Position numbers and translations under genes: made by a program
From: Atopomonas sediminilitoris
Lineage (GTDB): Bacteria > Pseudomonadota > Gammaproteobacteria > Pseudomonadales > Pseudomonadaceae
Assembly (NCBI RefSeq): GCF_022601735.1
Contig: NZ_JAKUMM010000006.1
Span: 209,340 to 273,339 of the forward strand
Direction: 5' to 3'
DNA: 64,000 nucleotides
Part shown: one piece after another, positions 1-9,335 of the stretch
Layout of the letters: each line of letters begins with the position of its first letter
Position numbering within the stretch: position 1 is the stretch's first letter
Notes under the pieces: model-generated
The model's input: only the letters and a program-made list of their open reading frames with translations
Database searches by the model: none
What the model was told of the DNA's origin: nothing

Positions 1-265
1 TAACGCGATAGGTGCCAGGCAGCTGCACTTTGGCGTAAGCGCGCACGGTGCTGGGTACCTCACCGGGGCAGTGGTAGGTCAGGCGCAACTCGGGGTAGCA
101 AAAACGCTCGCGCTGACTGGCTTGTGGCTGACGACGATTACGCAAGTAATCACGCAGCGCCTGCTGCAAGGTTTCTTGCGCCTCGGTGTACAGCGCCGCT
201 AAGCGCTGCACGGCCTCTTCGGCGGTGGCGACCACCACAAACTCCTGCATCAACACGACACCCAC
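1..265 (-). CDS. amn: AMP nucleosidase, N-terminal part (runs off window)
   Basis: AMP nucleosidase cleaves AMP to adenine and ribose 5-phosphate in purine salvage. About 88 residues are present and the gene continues beyond base 1. The visible part resembles the family's N-terminal domain: an ALYTEAQETLQQALRDYL helix, then a YPELRLTYHC strand and a pattern ending in KVQLPGTYRV. I chose the GTG start at 265 because GAAGGAG lies 7 nt upstream; an in-frame ATG five codons later (250) has no such site. The catalytic phosphorylase-like domain is outside the window, so the call rests on the N-terminal domain only. Confidence 0.8.
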   Translation of the reverse strand, partial: MGVVLMQEFVVVATAEEAVQRLAALYTEAQETLQQALRDYLRNRRQPQASQRERFCYPELRLTYHCPGEVPSTVRAYAKVQLPGTYRV

Positions 266-441
266 GGCGTTTCTCCTTCAAGATTTTTCAGCAGTGTGGC
301 GGTTTTGACATGACCGCGCATCAGGTCAAGCTCAGCAGCAGATGAACTTTTAATGACCCAAGACTAGGCTTGACCCTCGTCATCTTTTTGTCCCAGTTGC
401 CTTTTACACTGAGCCCAGACTTCCCACTTGAGGGCTGCCTC

Positions 442-609
442 ATGCCTATCACCATCCGCACTGAAGACACTTTCTGGCTGGTTAGCTTCGACAAGCACTG
501 CATCCGCTTCCGCAGTCGCGAAGAGGCCGAACACTACGCCGCCACCCTGCGCTTGCGTGTCAACGCCCCTCACCCATGGCCCCGCCCCGCGATGGCTAAA
601 GCAGGCTGA
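442..609 (+). CDS. small conserved-looking hypothetical protein (55 aa)
   Basis: A 55-residue protein starting MPITIRTEDTFWLVSF and containing a FRSREEAEHYAATLRL segment. The start at 442 has GAGGG about 7 nt upstream; a longer in-frame start at 370 has no good ribosome site. Short one-domain proteins of this style (a beta strand pair followed by a helix with an xFRSREEAE motif) are common in Pseudomonas, but I cannot name a function. It lies divergent from amn and is followed directly by a strong terminator, which suggests a monocistronic unit. Confidence 0.6.
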   Translation: MPITIRTEDTFWLVSFDKHCIRFRSREEAEHYAATLRLRVNAPHPWPRPAMAKAG

Positions 610-627
610 TCAGCACCTTAACCTGAT

Positions 628-660
628 AACAACAAGCCCAGCAGTGCTGGGCTTGTTGTT
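628..660. terminator. intrinsic terminator, bidirectional
   Basis: Perfect inverted repeat with 16-base arms (AACAACAAGCCCAGCA and its complement) around one central base. A-rich and T-rich flanks make it usable on both strands. It closes the small gene ending at 609. Confidence 0.85.
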
Positions 661-807
661 ATAAATATAGCCAAATCGTCGCCAGCCTTACTCCGCTTAT
701 CGCCATAGAGCAAGGTACCGCGCCAACAACATACCGTTAGCACTTGGCAGGCATAGAGCGGCTAAGGCATAACGTCGCAAGTCGTTGCTGTTGTCTGGGG
801 TCTCGCT

Positions 808-1473
808 ATGTTGAAACAACTCCCGCGCTGGGTGGAACTAGGCAGTTTTGCCTTGGCGCTGGTCGCTGGCAGCGTGAATGCTATCGCCTTGCTGGGCTTT
901 AACCATCAAGGCGTGTCGCACTTATCCGGCAGCTCTTCGCTACTGGGTGTTGAGTTGGCGCAAGGGCAATGGAGCACCGCCTTACATCTGTTCGCCATTA
1001 TGCTCAGTTTTGTGCTCGGCGCGGCGCTCAGTGCCGCCATGATCAACCACCAAGCCTTACGCGCCGATCGCCGTTATAGCTGGGTGCTGGGGCTTGAGTC
1101 CCTGCTGCTGGTTTGCGCCGCGCTCCTGCTGCAACGTAACCACAGCACCGGTCACTACCTGGCATCGTTGGCTTGTGGCTTACAGAACGGCATGACGACA
1201 ACCTACAGCGGCGCGCTGCTACGCACCACGCATGTCACCGGCATTTTTACCGACTTAGGAATAATGCTTGGGCAACACTTGCGTGGCCAACGCGCCGACC
1301 GTCGGCGGATCTGGCTGTACCTCTTGTTAGCCAGTGGCTTTGTCCTCGGCGGTGCACTGGGCGCGCTGAGTTACTTCACCCACAGCTATAACGCCCTGCT
1401 CTGGCCAGCGTTGGCCGCTGGCTTGCTGGCGGCAGGCGGTTGGTATCTGTGGCGTCCGCAACCATCCTATTAA
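808..1473 (+). CDS. YoaK-like DUF1275 membrane protein
   Basis: A 221-residue integral membrane protein with about six hydrophobic segments (near residues 10-32, 58-80, 90-107, 115-135, 168-190 and 195-214). The segment CGLQNGMTTTYSG matches the conserved AC-GxQN stretch of DUF1275/YoaK proteins, and the length is typical. The function of the family is unknown; a transport role has been guessed. Its stop codon overlaps the convergent acyl-CoA dehydrogenase gene by 4 nt. Confidence 0.8.
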   Translation: MLKQLPRWVELGSFALALVAGSVNAIALLGFNHQGVSHLSGSSSLLGVELAQGQWSTALHLFAIMLSFVLGAALSAAMINHQALRADRRYSWVLGLESLLLVCAALLLQRNHSTGHYLASLACGLQNGMTTTYSGALLRTTHVTGIFTDLGIMLGQHLRGQRADRRRIWLYLLLASGFVLGGALGALSYFTHSYNALLWPALAAGLLAAGGWYLWRPQPSY

Positions 1474-3119
1474 GCCTGCGGCGTGCTGCGCGCCAGCAGG
1501 GCGGCGACATCAACACCCCGTGACAAGGTGCCGTACACACGCCCGCGACCCGCGATGCGGCTGGCGATAAAGGCATCACTGACGGTGCTGTTGCCCGCCT
1601 CTAGCAACAACTTGGCCTGCATGGCCACGGCCACGTCTTCGGTCAACTGACGAGCGCGATACTGAATGTCGTCGGTGTCAGCAAAGTCGTTTTTCAACTG
1701 CTGAATATGCCTCTGTAGATGACGGTCGCCGCTGCCATCCCCTAGCTCGTTAAACAACGCTTCGAGCACGCCTGGCTCTTTGGATAGCGCTCGCAGCACA
1801 TCGAGGCACTGCACGTTGCCGGAACCTTCCCAAATCGAATTTACCGGCGCTTCGCGGTACAGGCGCGGCATGATGTTTTCTTCTACATAACCGGCGCCGC
1901 CTAGGCACTCCGAGGCTTCGGCGATCATGCTCGGCGCGCGTTTGCAGATCCAGTATTTACCGACGGCGGTCATCAGGCGCATGAACTTGTCTTCTTGCTC
2001 GTCATGCTGACGATCGAGCGCGCGACCTAAGCGCAACGTCAGCGCCAGCGCGGCCTCGCTTTCCAGTGCTAAATCAGCCAACACGTTTTGCATCAACGGC
2101 TGCTCGGCCAAGACGCGGCCACCCACTTTGCGGTGCGCGCAGTGATGCGTGGCTTGCGTTAGCGCTTGGCGCATCAAGCTGCTGGAGCCGATCATGCAGT
2201 CGAAGCGTGTGAGTGCGACCATTTCGATAATGGTCGCCACACCGCGCCCTTCTTCGCCCACCAGCCATGCCAGCGCGCCTCGGTACTCCACTTCGCTGGA
2301 GGCGTTGGCCCAGTTGCCCAGCTTGTTCTTGAGTCGCTGCACATAGAACTGGTTGCGTGTGCCGTCGGGACGATGGCGCGGCAACAAGAAACACGACAAA
2401 CCCTTGTCGGTGTTGGCCAAGGTTAAGAAGGCGTCGCACATCGGCGCCGAACAAAACCATTTATGCCCGACCAGTTCATACGCTTGCCCAGGGCCGCCGA
2501 CACCCACCGGATAAGCCCGTGTGGTGTTGGCGCGCACGTCGGTGCCGCCTTGTTTCTCGGTCATAGCCATGCCAATAGTGGCACCGGTTTTTTCGCTGAG
2601 CGGCAAGTTGCGCGGGTCGTACTCACGACTCAACACCTTGGGCAACCACACCTCAGCCAAATCTGGCTGCAAGCGCAGGCTGGCGACGCTGGCAAAGGTC
2701 ATGGTCAGCGGGCAGGCATTGCCGGCCTCGGCTTGATTGTGCAGGTAATTCATCGCGGCGCGAGCCACGTGGGCACCTTGGCGTGGGTCTTGCCACGGCG
2801 CAGAGGGAATACCGTGAGCAATCGCGGTACGCATCAGCTCGTGATAGGCCGGATGAAATTCGACCAGATCGACGCGGTGGCCGTAGCGATCATGGGTTTT
2901 AAAGCTGGGTTTGTTTTCGTTCGCCAGAAAACCTGCCGCCATCAAAGCCCCACCGGCCAGCGCGCCGTAGGTGTGCAGGGACTCATCAGCCCACGCGCCA
3001 TCAAAGCGCCGCGTCCATTCTTGTAATGGCGTATCCAGCCGGTACAAGTTGGCGCCGTCTAAGCTGGGCACTTGGTTGAATACTTCGTGGGTTTCGGCCA
3101 TCTGACTTGCGTGCATCAT
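1470..3119 (-). CDS. aidB: AidB-type acyl-CoA dehydrogenase
   Basis: A 549-residue flavoprotein of the acyl-CoA dehydrogenase superfamily, close in length and N-terminus to E. coli AidB (FNQVPSLDGANLYRLD, then DLVEFHPAYHELM). The FAD/substrate signature GMAMTEKQGGTDVRANT is present, as is the C-terminal SECLGGAGYVEEN region. AidB is induced in the adaptive response to alkylation and binds DNA, but its true substrate is unsettled; Pseudomonas relatives may act in acyl-CoA catabolism. Its ATG overlaps the stop of the upstream TetR gene (ATGA), so the two are probably translationally coupled and the regulator likely controls this gene. Confidence 0.85.
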   Translation of the reverse strand: MMHASQMAETHEVFNQVPSLDGANLYRLDTPLQEWTRRFDGAWADESLHTYGALAGGALMAAGFLANENKPSFKTHDRYGHRVDLVEFHPAYHELMRTAIAHGIPSAPWQDPRQGAHVARAAMNYLHNQAEAGNACPLTMTFASVASLRLQPDLAEVWLPKVLSREYDPRNLPLSEKTGATIGMAMTEKQGGTDVRANTTRAYPVGVGGPGQAYELVGHKWFCSAPMCDAFLTLANTDKGLSCFLLPRHRPDGTRNQFYVQRLKNKLGNWANASSEVEYRGALAWLVGEEGRGVATIIEMVALTRFDCMIGSSSLMRQALTQATHHCAHRKVGGRVLAEQPLMQNVLADLALESEAALALTLRLGRALDRQHDEQEDKFMRLMTAVGKYWICKRAPSMIAEASECLGGAGYVEENIMPRLYREAPVNSIWEGSGNVQCLDVLRALSKEPGVLEALFNELGDGSGDRHLQRHIQQLKNDFADTDDIQYRARQLTEDVAVAMQAKLLLEAGNSTVSDAFIASRIAGRGRVYGTLSRGVDVAALLARSTPQA

Positions 3120-3754
3120 GCGTGCTCCCGCGCTCCGAGAGCGCCTAGAAATAATTCCACCAGGGTCGCGCGAACGCGCTTGAGGTCGTCGTCAACCTCA
3201 TGCTCGCTGCGCTGCGCACGCGCCTGTGGTGATAATGGGCCGACCAGAACTTCAGAGATGGCACCGACAAAACACGCGGCGACCAAGTGCGGATATTGGA
3301 CCGAGAACTCGCCTGCGGCGCAGCCTTCGCGCAGCACTTGGGCGAACAGCTCTGCGTAAGCTTCGCGATAGCGCAAACGCTGCTCTTCCACTTGCGGGTC
3401 AACCGGCTCAGCAATCAACGCCCAGGCCAGTTGTCGACTATCCCAGGCGCGCGCGGCAAAGCGCTCAACCCCTTGGCGCAAACGCTGCACCGCCGAGCCC
3501 TGCGCGGCAAACACCTCCTTCAGGGCATCCACTTCGCGCTGGCTGGCCATGCAAAACACTTCCGCGGCCAACTCGCCTTTGCCGGAAAAATGTCGATACA
3601 AGGTGCCTGTAGCAATGTCCGCCGCTTTGGCTAAGCGCTGCATGGTGAGTTGGGCAAAGCCGCCCTCGACCACCTGCGCGTGAGCTAATTGCAGAATGTG
3701 CAGGCGCTGCGCTTGATCACGCGCGAGTCGCTCGGGAGTTTGTCGGTAAGCCAT
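3116..3754 (-). CDS. TetR/AcrR-family transcriptional regulator
   Basis: About 212 residues. The N-terminal helix-turn-helix is clear: LAHAQVVEGGFAQLTMQRLAKAADIATGTLYRHFSGKGEL, split as helices 1 to 3 at roughly residues 20-60. The C-terminal ligand domain is unassigned. I prefer the ATG at 3754 (MAYRQTPERL), preceded by AGGA at 6 nt, over an upstream in-frame ATG at 3778. The gene ends inside the start codon of the acyl-CoA dehydrogenase (ATGA overlap), which makes the pair a one-operon unit. It is probably a repressor responding to a fatty-acyl ligand; that is inference from the neighbour. Confidence 0.85.
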   Translation of the reverse strand: MAYRQTPERLARDQAQRLHILQLAHAQVVEGGFAQLTMQRLAKAADIATGTLYRHFSGKGELAAEVFCMASQREVDALKEVFAAQGSAVQRLRQGVERFAARAWDSRQLAWALIAEPVDPQVEEQRLRYREAYAELFAQVLREGCAAGEFSVQYPHLVAACFVGAISEVLVGPLSPQARAQRSEHEVDDDLKRVRATLVELFLGALGAREHA

Positions 3755-3916
3755 GAGAATTCCTGATTCGGGCAGCAAGAAGTGAATCAGGATTCATACT
3801 TTCACAGAAGCGTGATTTCAGCCAGCTTTCAGGGCACTTACGCCAAAAAAACAGGCCCGCACAGCATGCCCACACAAAGCGCGCCTGCCTCATCGTGCAG
3901 GATGGGGCCTGCCACC

Positions 3917-6331
3917 CTAGCTTGCGGGCTCCGCTAGCGCACGCATCAACACCCAACGGTGTAACAGGCGACGCAAGTCATCTAAGCGCACCGGCTTAGG
4001 CAGGTAGTCATCCATGCCCGCGGCCAAACAGCGGTCACGGTCACCGCTTTGGGTGTAGGCCGTTACCGCCAGCACCGGCAGGTTTTTACCAGAAGGCATT
4101 TCGCGCAGCGCTCGACAGGCCGCAAAGCCATCCATGTGCGGCATTTGGCAGTCCATCAGCACCGCATCGAAGCTTTCTCGCGCCAACACCTTTAAGGCAT
4201 CCGCGCCATTATCGGCAGTGCGCACTTGATAGCCCAAACGCAGCAACATGCCGCGGATAACCAGCTGATTTACCGGATCGTCTTCCACCAGCAGGACTTT
4301 GCACACATGCGGCTCGCGCAGCGGCTCTGGCAGCTCGCCCAACGGCAGCACAGGCGCATCACTGAGCACGCGCGTCGCTTGCGGCAAGGTGCACTTTAAT
4401 TTGAGGGTGAAGCAGCTACCCACATTGGGCGTAGACGAATGACTCAGCTCGCCGCGCAATAAGCCGACAAGTTGCCGACACAGGCTCAGACCAATACCCA
4501 AGCCGCCATACGCGCGCGAATGCGAACCATCGGCTTGGCGGAAGGTGTCGTACAAGTGCGCGCCGGTTTCTTCGCTAAAACCGATGCCGGTATCGCTCAC
4601 ATCAAAACGCAACGTCAGCGAACGACTCGGCTCGCTAGACAGCGCCCCAACTTGTAACCGCACATGGCCTTTGCGGGTAAATTTAACCGCGTTATCCAGC
4701 AAATAGCCGAGGGCTTGGCTGAGCCTTGCGGCGTCGCTTTCCAAGATATCCGGCAGCTTGTCGTCGATGGTTAAGTTAAACGTCAGCCCGCGCGCATGCG
4801 CTTTTTGCGCGTACTCCTGACGCAAGCCATCGAGCATGGCCCTTAAGCTGAATGGCTCATGCCGCGCATAGAGCTGGCAGGCCTGCAATTGGGTTAACGC
4901 CAGAATGTCGTCCACCATACGCAGCATGTCGCGGGCGGAGCCGGTGGCCGTGCGCTGATACTCTTGCAGCTCGGTGGTCATCGGCACCGTTTGCATCAGC
5001 TCTAGGGCGCCGATCACGCCATTCATCGGCGTGCGCAGCTCGTGGGTTAAGCCACTGAGAAACTCGTCCTTCAAGCGGTTGCTATTGGCCAACTCTTTGT
5101 TGAGTAACTGCAGTTTGTGCCCGGCCTCTTGCAGAATCCGCGCACGCTCTTCTTTGAGTGCATTGATGCGATCCGCCAAGGCCAGCGACAGTAACGCCAC
5201 TTCAATCGCCGAGCCAATCTGACTGGCGTACATGGTGAAAAACACGTTGGGCAAATAGCCCATCACCATCAACGTATTGATAAAACCACCGCACAAAAAG
5301 GCGCTCCACGCGAACAAGAAGTAACGCGCTACCCGCATGCCGCGCCACAACGCCACCACCCCAGCGCTAAACACCAGAATCGAGAACGCCATGGCCATCA
5401 TCGTTGCGATGGGCATCGCCACGCTGTAGCTGGCGGTTAGCGCCAGCACCATGCAGACGGCCGCCCACAACATCAGCAGTAACAGCAGACGGTCCACCCA
5501 CAGCGAGTGCTCGCGGGTGTGCAAGAAACTGCGGGCGAATTGGCAGCCAAACAAAGCCGCCGCGCCCACTAAGAAAGGCGTCGCCGCATTCGCCCACCAC
5601 GGATTGTTGGGCCAGAAATATTCAATCGCCGCGCCATTGACCGACAACTGATACAGGCCAAAGGTGGCGATATAGAGGATGTAAAACAGGTACGAGGTGT
5701 CGCGCACACTGATGAAGATAAACAGGTTGTAGACCAGCATCACCAACAGCACGCCGTAGATCATACCCAGGGCGTAGATGCGCCCCGGCTGCTGCTCCAA
5801 GTACGCCATGGGCGACCACAAGGTCAGCGGCGCTTGTAGCGAGCCTTCAGACTGCACGCGCAAGTACAGCACTTGCGTCTCACCGGCAGACAAGTGCAGC
5901 GGGAATAGGTAGTTGTGCGCCTGCAACGGACGCTCGGCAAAGGGCAGGCTATCGCCGGTAGCGGTGCGCTGCCAGCCGCCGGCGCCTTGCGTAAACAGCT
6001 CGGCGCTGTCGAGCGGCGGGTAGGCCAGCTCTAAGATCCAGTCGGCACCCTTTGACTCGCTGACAGGCTGATAGTCGAGCACTAAGCGCAGCCAAAACAC
6101 CGACTTGGAATAGCCGGCATTCAATACCGGCTGCTCTAGCGGGCGGAAGTTGCGGCGCAACAACGGGGCCGCGACGTCTTCAATCGTCCACGCGCCGCGC
6201 ACGTCCTCAAGCACCTCTAGGTGCATGCCTAAAGGTTCGCTGCGGGTGTATTCATCGAAGGTCAGGGCGTTGGCCGGCAAAGTCACCGCCAGCCACAGCA
6301 CGCCCATTAAACACATTAACTGCTTGTACAT
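3917..6331 (-). CDS. 7TMR-DISM hybrid sensor histidine kinase/response regulator
   Basis: An 804-residue membrane hybrid kinase. Order: signal peptide (1-22), periplasmic 7TMR-DISM extracellular domain (about 25-175), seven transmembrane helices (about 185-390), a short coiled coil (390-420), HisKA with phospho-acceptor His430 in LTHELRTPMNG, HATPase with N-box LLDNAVKFT (about 544-552) and G1 box DTGIG (580-584), then a receiver domain (about 677-793) with acceptor Asp727 (VLMDCQMPHMDG) and conserved Lys779. The DISM part in relatives binds carbohydrate-like ligands. This architecture recalls RetS/LadS-type sensors of Pseudomonas, but there is one receiver, so it is a distinct member. No regulator gene is adjacent; phosphate may pass to a separate phosphotransfer protein. 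Confidence 0.9.
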   Translation of the reverse strand: MYKQLMCLMGVLWLAVTLPANALTFDEYTRSEPLGMHLEVLEDVRGAWTIEDVAAPLLRRNFRPLEQPVLNAGYSKSVFWLRLVLDYQPVSESKGADWILELAYPPLDSAELFTQGAGGWQRTATGDSLPFAERPLQAHNYLFPLHLSAGETQVLYLRVQSEGSLQAPLTLWSPMAYLEQQPGRIYALGMIYGVLLVMLVYNLFIFISVRDTSYLFYILYIATFGLYQLSVNGAAIEYFWPNNPWWANAATPFLVGAAALFGCQFARSFLHTREHSLWVDRLLLLLMLWAAVCMVLALTASYSVAMPIATMMAMAFSILVFSAGVVALWRGMRVARYFLFAWSAFLCGGFINTLMVMGYLPNVFFTMYASQIGSAIEVALLSLALADRINALKEERARILQEAGHKLQLLNKELANSNRLKDEFLSGLTHELRTPMNGVIGALELMQTVPMTTELQEYQRTATGSARDMLRMVDDILALTQLQACQLYARHEPFSLRAMLDGLRQEYAQKAHARGLTFNLTIDDKLPDILESDAARLSQALGYLLDNAVKFTRKGHVRLQVGALSSEPSRSLTLRFDVSDTGIGFSEETGAHLYDTFRQADGSHSRAYGGLGIGLSLCRQLVGLLRGELSHSSTPNVGSCFTLKLKCTLPQATRVLSDAPVLPLGELPEPLREPHVCKVLLVEDDPVNQLVIRGMLLRLGYQVRTADNGADALKVLARESFDAVLMDCQMPHMDGFAACRALREMPSGKNLPVLAVTAYTQSGDRDRCLAAGMDDYLPKPVRLDDLRRLLHRWVLMRALAEPAS

Positions 6332-6459
6332 CAGACCTATCCAAAACCGTTCGAGGCTAAGGCCTCACGCGGGGGTCTACGCAAGCAGACCGGCCAGTTC
6401 ACTAAAGGATAGGCGACTCTAGCACAGGGTGCGCCACGATAAGCGCTAGCCAATCGCCA

Positions 6460-6888
6460 TCAGTCGGCATAGCGCCAGCCGGCACGGCGAAATAAAAACG
6501 CCACCACCCATACTGGGCCAATCAATAAAAACTGCATGTCCTTAAAAAAGGATGGCTTCTTACCTTCCACATGATGGCCGATGAACTGGCCAATCCACGC
6601 CAGCACGAAGATCACCACCGACGGCCAAAACACCGACGACATCTGCTGAAGAATCAGCACCGCGACCACACTCAACAAGCCCATCACCGCGGCCACGCGC
6701 CACGACAAGCGCGCATAAAACACCAGTGCAAACCCCATGAAGGCCAACGCCACCGCTGGATGCAACGCCCACAACACGCCCAGCAAACTAAAGGTAATCA
6801 GCGGCACGCACACCCAATGGAAGGCTTTATTAACAGGGTCTTGATGGCTTTCGCCGTATTCGTCTAACCATTGATCTAAGGTTTTCAT
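6460..6888 (-). CDS. DUF962/Mpo1-like membrane protein
   Basis: A 142-residue membrane protein. The opening MKTLDQWLDEYGESHQDPVN followed by FHWVCVPL matches the DUF962 (yeast Mpo1/YGL010w) family, which carries conserved histidines (here in NKAFHW and IGHHVEGKKP). Yeast Mpo1 is an iron-dependent dioxygenase in fatty-acid alpha-oxidation; the bacterial role is unproven. Four hydrophobic segments follow. I chose ATG 6888 because GAGG stands 8 nt upstream; an in-frame ATG at 6945 would add 19 non-conserved residues. Confidence 0.8.
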   Translation of the reverse strand: MKTLDQWLDEYGESHQDPVNKAFHWVCVPLITFSLLGVLWALHPAVALAFMGFALVFYARLSWRVAAVMGLLSVVAVLILQQMSSVFWPSVVIFVLAWIGQFIGHHVEGKKPSFFKDMQFLLIGPVWVVAFLFRRAGWRYAD

Positions 6889-7043
6889 CGCACTGCCTCT
6901 TTCTGCCTCGGGGGTGTTACTGACCACTTCAGTGTGCGCAGACACCCGACTTCCGACAAGCTGCTTTGATTGTCTCTAGCGGCCATTCTACGGGCGACTA
7001 TGCTTTAGGAAGGCCAACCCGCCTCCCTTGAATCGGGATCTGT

Positions 7044-7823
7044 ATGCCGCTGCCGTTATTGCTGCTGACACTATTACTGCTCAAAGCGACCTTCGCGTGG
7101 GCGCAAACGCCTGACAGTGAACAACCGGTTGAACTGGTTACCCTCGACTGGCCGCCCTACGTGGGCGAGACCTTACCCGCCCAAGGCTACGCCAGCGAGG
7201 TGATGCGCCACGCGTTTGCTGCCAGCGGGCAAGCGGTGAACATTCGTTTCGTTCCGTGGGCACGCGCCTTACGCATGGTGCGCAATGGCGAGGCCGATGG
7301 CTTATTTCCCGAGTACTACGACCCCGTCCAGCGCCCCAACATGAACTTCTCCACGGCATTCCCCGGCGGTCCGGTCGGCCTGTATGTCCGCAGCGATCGC
7401 CGTCTTTCTCTAATGGCTGACCCACGCACCCATCCCGAACTGGCGGTGCAGGCTTTGCAAGGCAAGCGTTTAGGACTGGTGCGCGGCTATATCAATCACC
7501 CTGCGATTGACGCCAGTGAGTTCTTTACCCGCGACTTAGCGGTGTCGGACGAGCAAAATCTGGCCAAACTGTTTCGCGGCGGTGTGGACGCCATCTTTAT
7601 CGACTTCTTTGTCGCGCGCTATTGGATTGCGCGGCGCTATCCCTGGTTTGCCAACGAGCTAGAAGCCGTGGAGCCTGCCTTTGAACAAAAGCCCCTGCAT
7701 CTGGTGATGCGCAAAGACCAAGCGCGCGCCCAAGCCCTGCTCGATGACTTCAACCGTGGTTTAGAAACACTGCGCAGCAACGGCCAGCTAGAACAAATCC
7801 TGCAGAATCACGGGCTACGCTAA
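7044..7823 (+). CDS. periplasmic solute-binding protein family 3 (solo)
   Basis: A 259-residue exported protein: signal peptide to about residue 20 (cleavage after AWA), then an SBP_bac_3 domain with VTLDWPPYVGETL, VRFVPWARALRMVRNGEADGLFP-type core and a closing LRSNGQLEQIL helix. In transport operons such proteins bind amino acids or other small polar ligands, but no permease or ATPase gene is adjacent. Solo members are common in Pseudomonas and may act as sensors or share a transporter. A second, broken gene of the same family lies at 11906-12646. Confidence 0.8.
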   Translation: MPLPLLLLTLLLLKATFAWAQTPDSEQPVELVTLDWPPYVGETLPAQGYASEVMRHAFAASGQAVNIRFVPWARALRMVRNGEADGLFPEYYDPVQRPNMNFSTAFPGGPVGLYVRSDRRLSLMADPRTHPELAVQALQGKRLGLVRGYINHPAIDASEFFTRDLAVSDEQNLAKLFRGGVDAIFIDFFVARYWIARRYPWFANELEAVEPAFEQKPLHLVMRKDQARAQALLDDFNRGLETLRSNGQLEQILQNHGLR

Positions 7824-7857
7824 ACCCTTGCGCAGCCTGCGGTGATAAGCTGCGCGC

Positions 7858-8685
7858 ATGAGCACAAACCACCCTAACCAGCACCCGCAACCCTGCCCGC
7901 ATCGCGCGCATGTTCTGTGTCTATCCGGCCATGACCCAAGCGGCGGCGCCGGTATCCAAGCCGATATCGAAGCCTTGGCCAGCATTGGCTGCCATGCGTT
8001 GCCGGTGATTACCGCCCTGACCTGCCAAGACACCCACAACGTCGCCGCCGTCAGCCCGCAAGACCCTGACTGGGTTGAGCGCTGTGTGCGCACGCTGGCC
8101 GCTGACATGCCCATTCATGCCATCAAGCTAGGCATGCTCGGCAGCGCGGCCATGGCGGAACGCGTTGCCCGTCTCGCCGCCGAGCTGCAACAGCCGCTGA
8201 TCATTGATCCTGTGTTGCGCGCAGGCGGCGGCTCGGCGCTCAGTGATGACGCCTTGCTGTTGGTGCTGCGCCAATCACTCTTGCCGGCAGCTCACGTGAT
8301 CACACCGAACCTGCCCGAAGCACAGCGCTTGGCCGGTTTAGACAGCCACGCCAGCGCCGATCAGTGCGCCAAGGTATTGCTCCAACTAACGCCCGCCGTG
8401 TTGATCACCGGCGCACATGATCAAACCGACGCGGTGATCAATCGTCTGTATCAGCGCGATGGCAGCCAGCAACAATGGTCTTGCACCCGTTTGCCCGGCG
8501 ACTATCACGGCTCAGGTTGCACCTTGGCGGCCCATCTTGCCGGCTTACTGGCCCAAGGCATTGCCCTGCCGGTCGCTTGCGAGCAAGCGCTGCAGCTCAC
8601 TTGGCACAGCTTGCTCAATGCCGACCAAGCCGGTCGCGGGCAGTGGCTTCCACGGCGGATTCGTCCCGAGCAAAGCGCATGCTAA
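7858..8685 (+). CDS. thiD: hydroxymethylpyrimidine/phosphomethylpyrimidine kinase
   Basis: A 275-residue ribokinase-fold kinase that phosphorylates HMP and HMP-P, giving HMP-PP for thiamine synthesis. Diagnostic parts are the N-terminal [16 protein letters not shown] substrate loop, [13 protein letters not shown], and the C-terminal anion hole [13 protein letters not shown]. The stop overlaps the start of thiE by 7 nt (ATGCTAA), so the two enzymes whose products meet in thiamine phosphate synthesis are co-translated. No TPP riboswitch is evident in the short 34-nt gap upstream. Confidence 0.95.
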   Translation: MSTNHPNQHPQPCPHRAHVLCLSGHDPSGGAGIQADIEALASIGCHALPVITALTCQDTHNVAAVSPQDPDWVERCVRTLAADMPIHAIKLGMLGSAAMAERVARLAAELQQPLIIDPVLRAGGGSALSDDALLLVLRQSLLPAAHVITPNLPEAQRLAGLDSHASADQCAKVLLQLTPAVLITGAHDQTDAVINRLYQRDGSQQQWSCTRLPGDYHGSGCTLAAHLAGLLAQGIALPVACEQALQLTWHSLLNADQAGRGQWLPRRIRPEQSAC

Positions 8686-9323
8686 GTCGCGGCCTCTACG
8701 CCATCACCGACAGCACCCTGCTAGCCGACGGGCGCCTGCTGCCCTATTGCCGCGCGGCGTTGCGCGGTGGTGCGCAATTACTGCAATACCGCGACAAATC
8801 CGACGACCACGATAAGCGCCTGCGCGAGGCGTTGCAGTTGCGCGAGCTGTGCGAAACCTTCGGTGCGCGCCTGATCATTAATGATGATCTTGAGCTTGCC
8901 CTCGCCTGCCAAGCGCACGGCCTGCACCTTGGCCAAAGCGACGGCTCGCTGGCAGAAGCCCGTGCACGCCTCGCGCCGACAGCGGTGTTAGGCGCTACCT
9001 GCCACGCCGAGCTAACGCTCGCCGCGCAGGCTGAGCGCGCTGGCGCCAGCTACCTCGCCTTTGGTCGTTTCTTCCCCTCGCAGACCAAGCCCGGGGCGGC
9101 GGCAGCGCCTTTGTCGATCCTGCATGATGCAGGTCAAGCCAGCCGACTACCTAAGGTGGCGATTGGCGGCGTCAGTCTGGATAATGCAACCCAACTGATC
9201 AACGCCGGCGCCGATTACTTGGCCGTGGTCAACAGCCTGTTTGCGCTCACAACCGCACAGGCCGTCGAACGCCAAGCTCAGGCTTTTTGCGCCCTGCTCG
9301 CCGGCGCCCAACCCACTGATTGA
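8679..9323 (+). CDS. thiE: thiamine-phosphate synthase
   Basis: A 214-residue TIM-barrel enzyme joining HMP-PP and thiazole phosphate to thiamine monophosphate. The family pattern is clear: [10 protein letters not shown] at the N-terminus, LLQYRDKS (pyrophosphate-binding), [16 protein letters not shown], and [10 protein letters not shown] with the phosphate-binding glycines near residue 165. I used ATG 8679, which overlaps the thiD stop; a much longer upstream frame exists but encodes nothing conserved. It is followed 12 nt later by hemL, an order shared with other Pseudomonas as I recall. Confidence 0.95.
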   Translation: MLSRGLYAITDSTLLADGRLLPYCRAALRGGAQLLQYRDKSDDHDKRLREALQLRELCETFGARLIINDDLELALACQAHGLHLGQSDGSLAEARARLAPTAVLGATCHAELTLAAQAERAGASYLAFGRFFPSQTKPGAAAAPLSILHDAGQASRLPKVAIGGVSLDNATQLINAGADYLAVVNSLFALTTAQAVERQAQAFCALLAGAQPTD

Positions 9324-9335
9324 TTGAGAATCGCC

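Noticed and set aside
2463..3026. A 187-codon plus-strand open frame opposite aidB
   Set aside because: Antisense shadow; codon positions follow the acyl-CoA dehydrogenase frame.
7824..7857. TPP riboswitch before thiD
   Set aside because: The gap is only 34 nt and lacks CUGAGA-type sequence.
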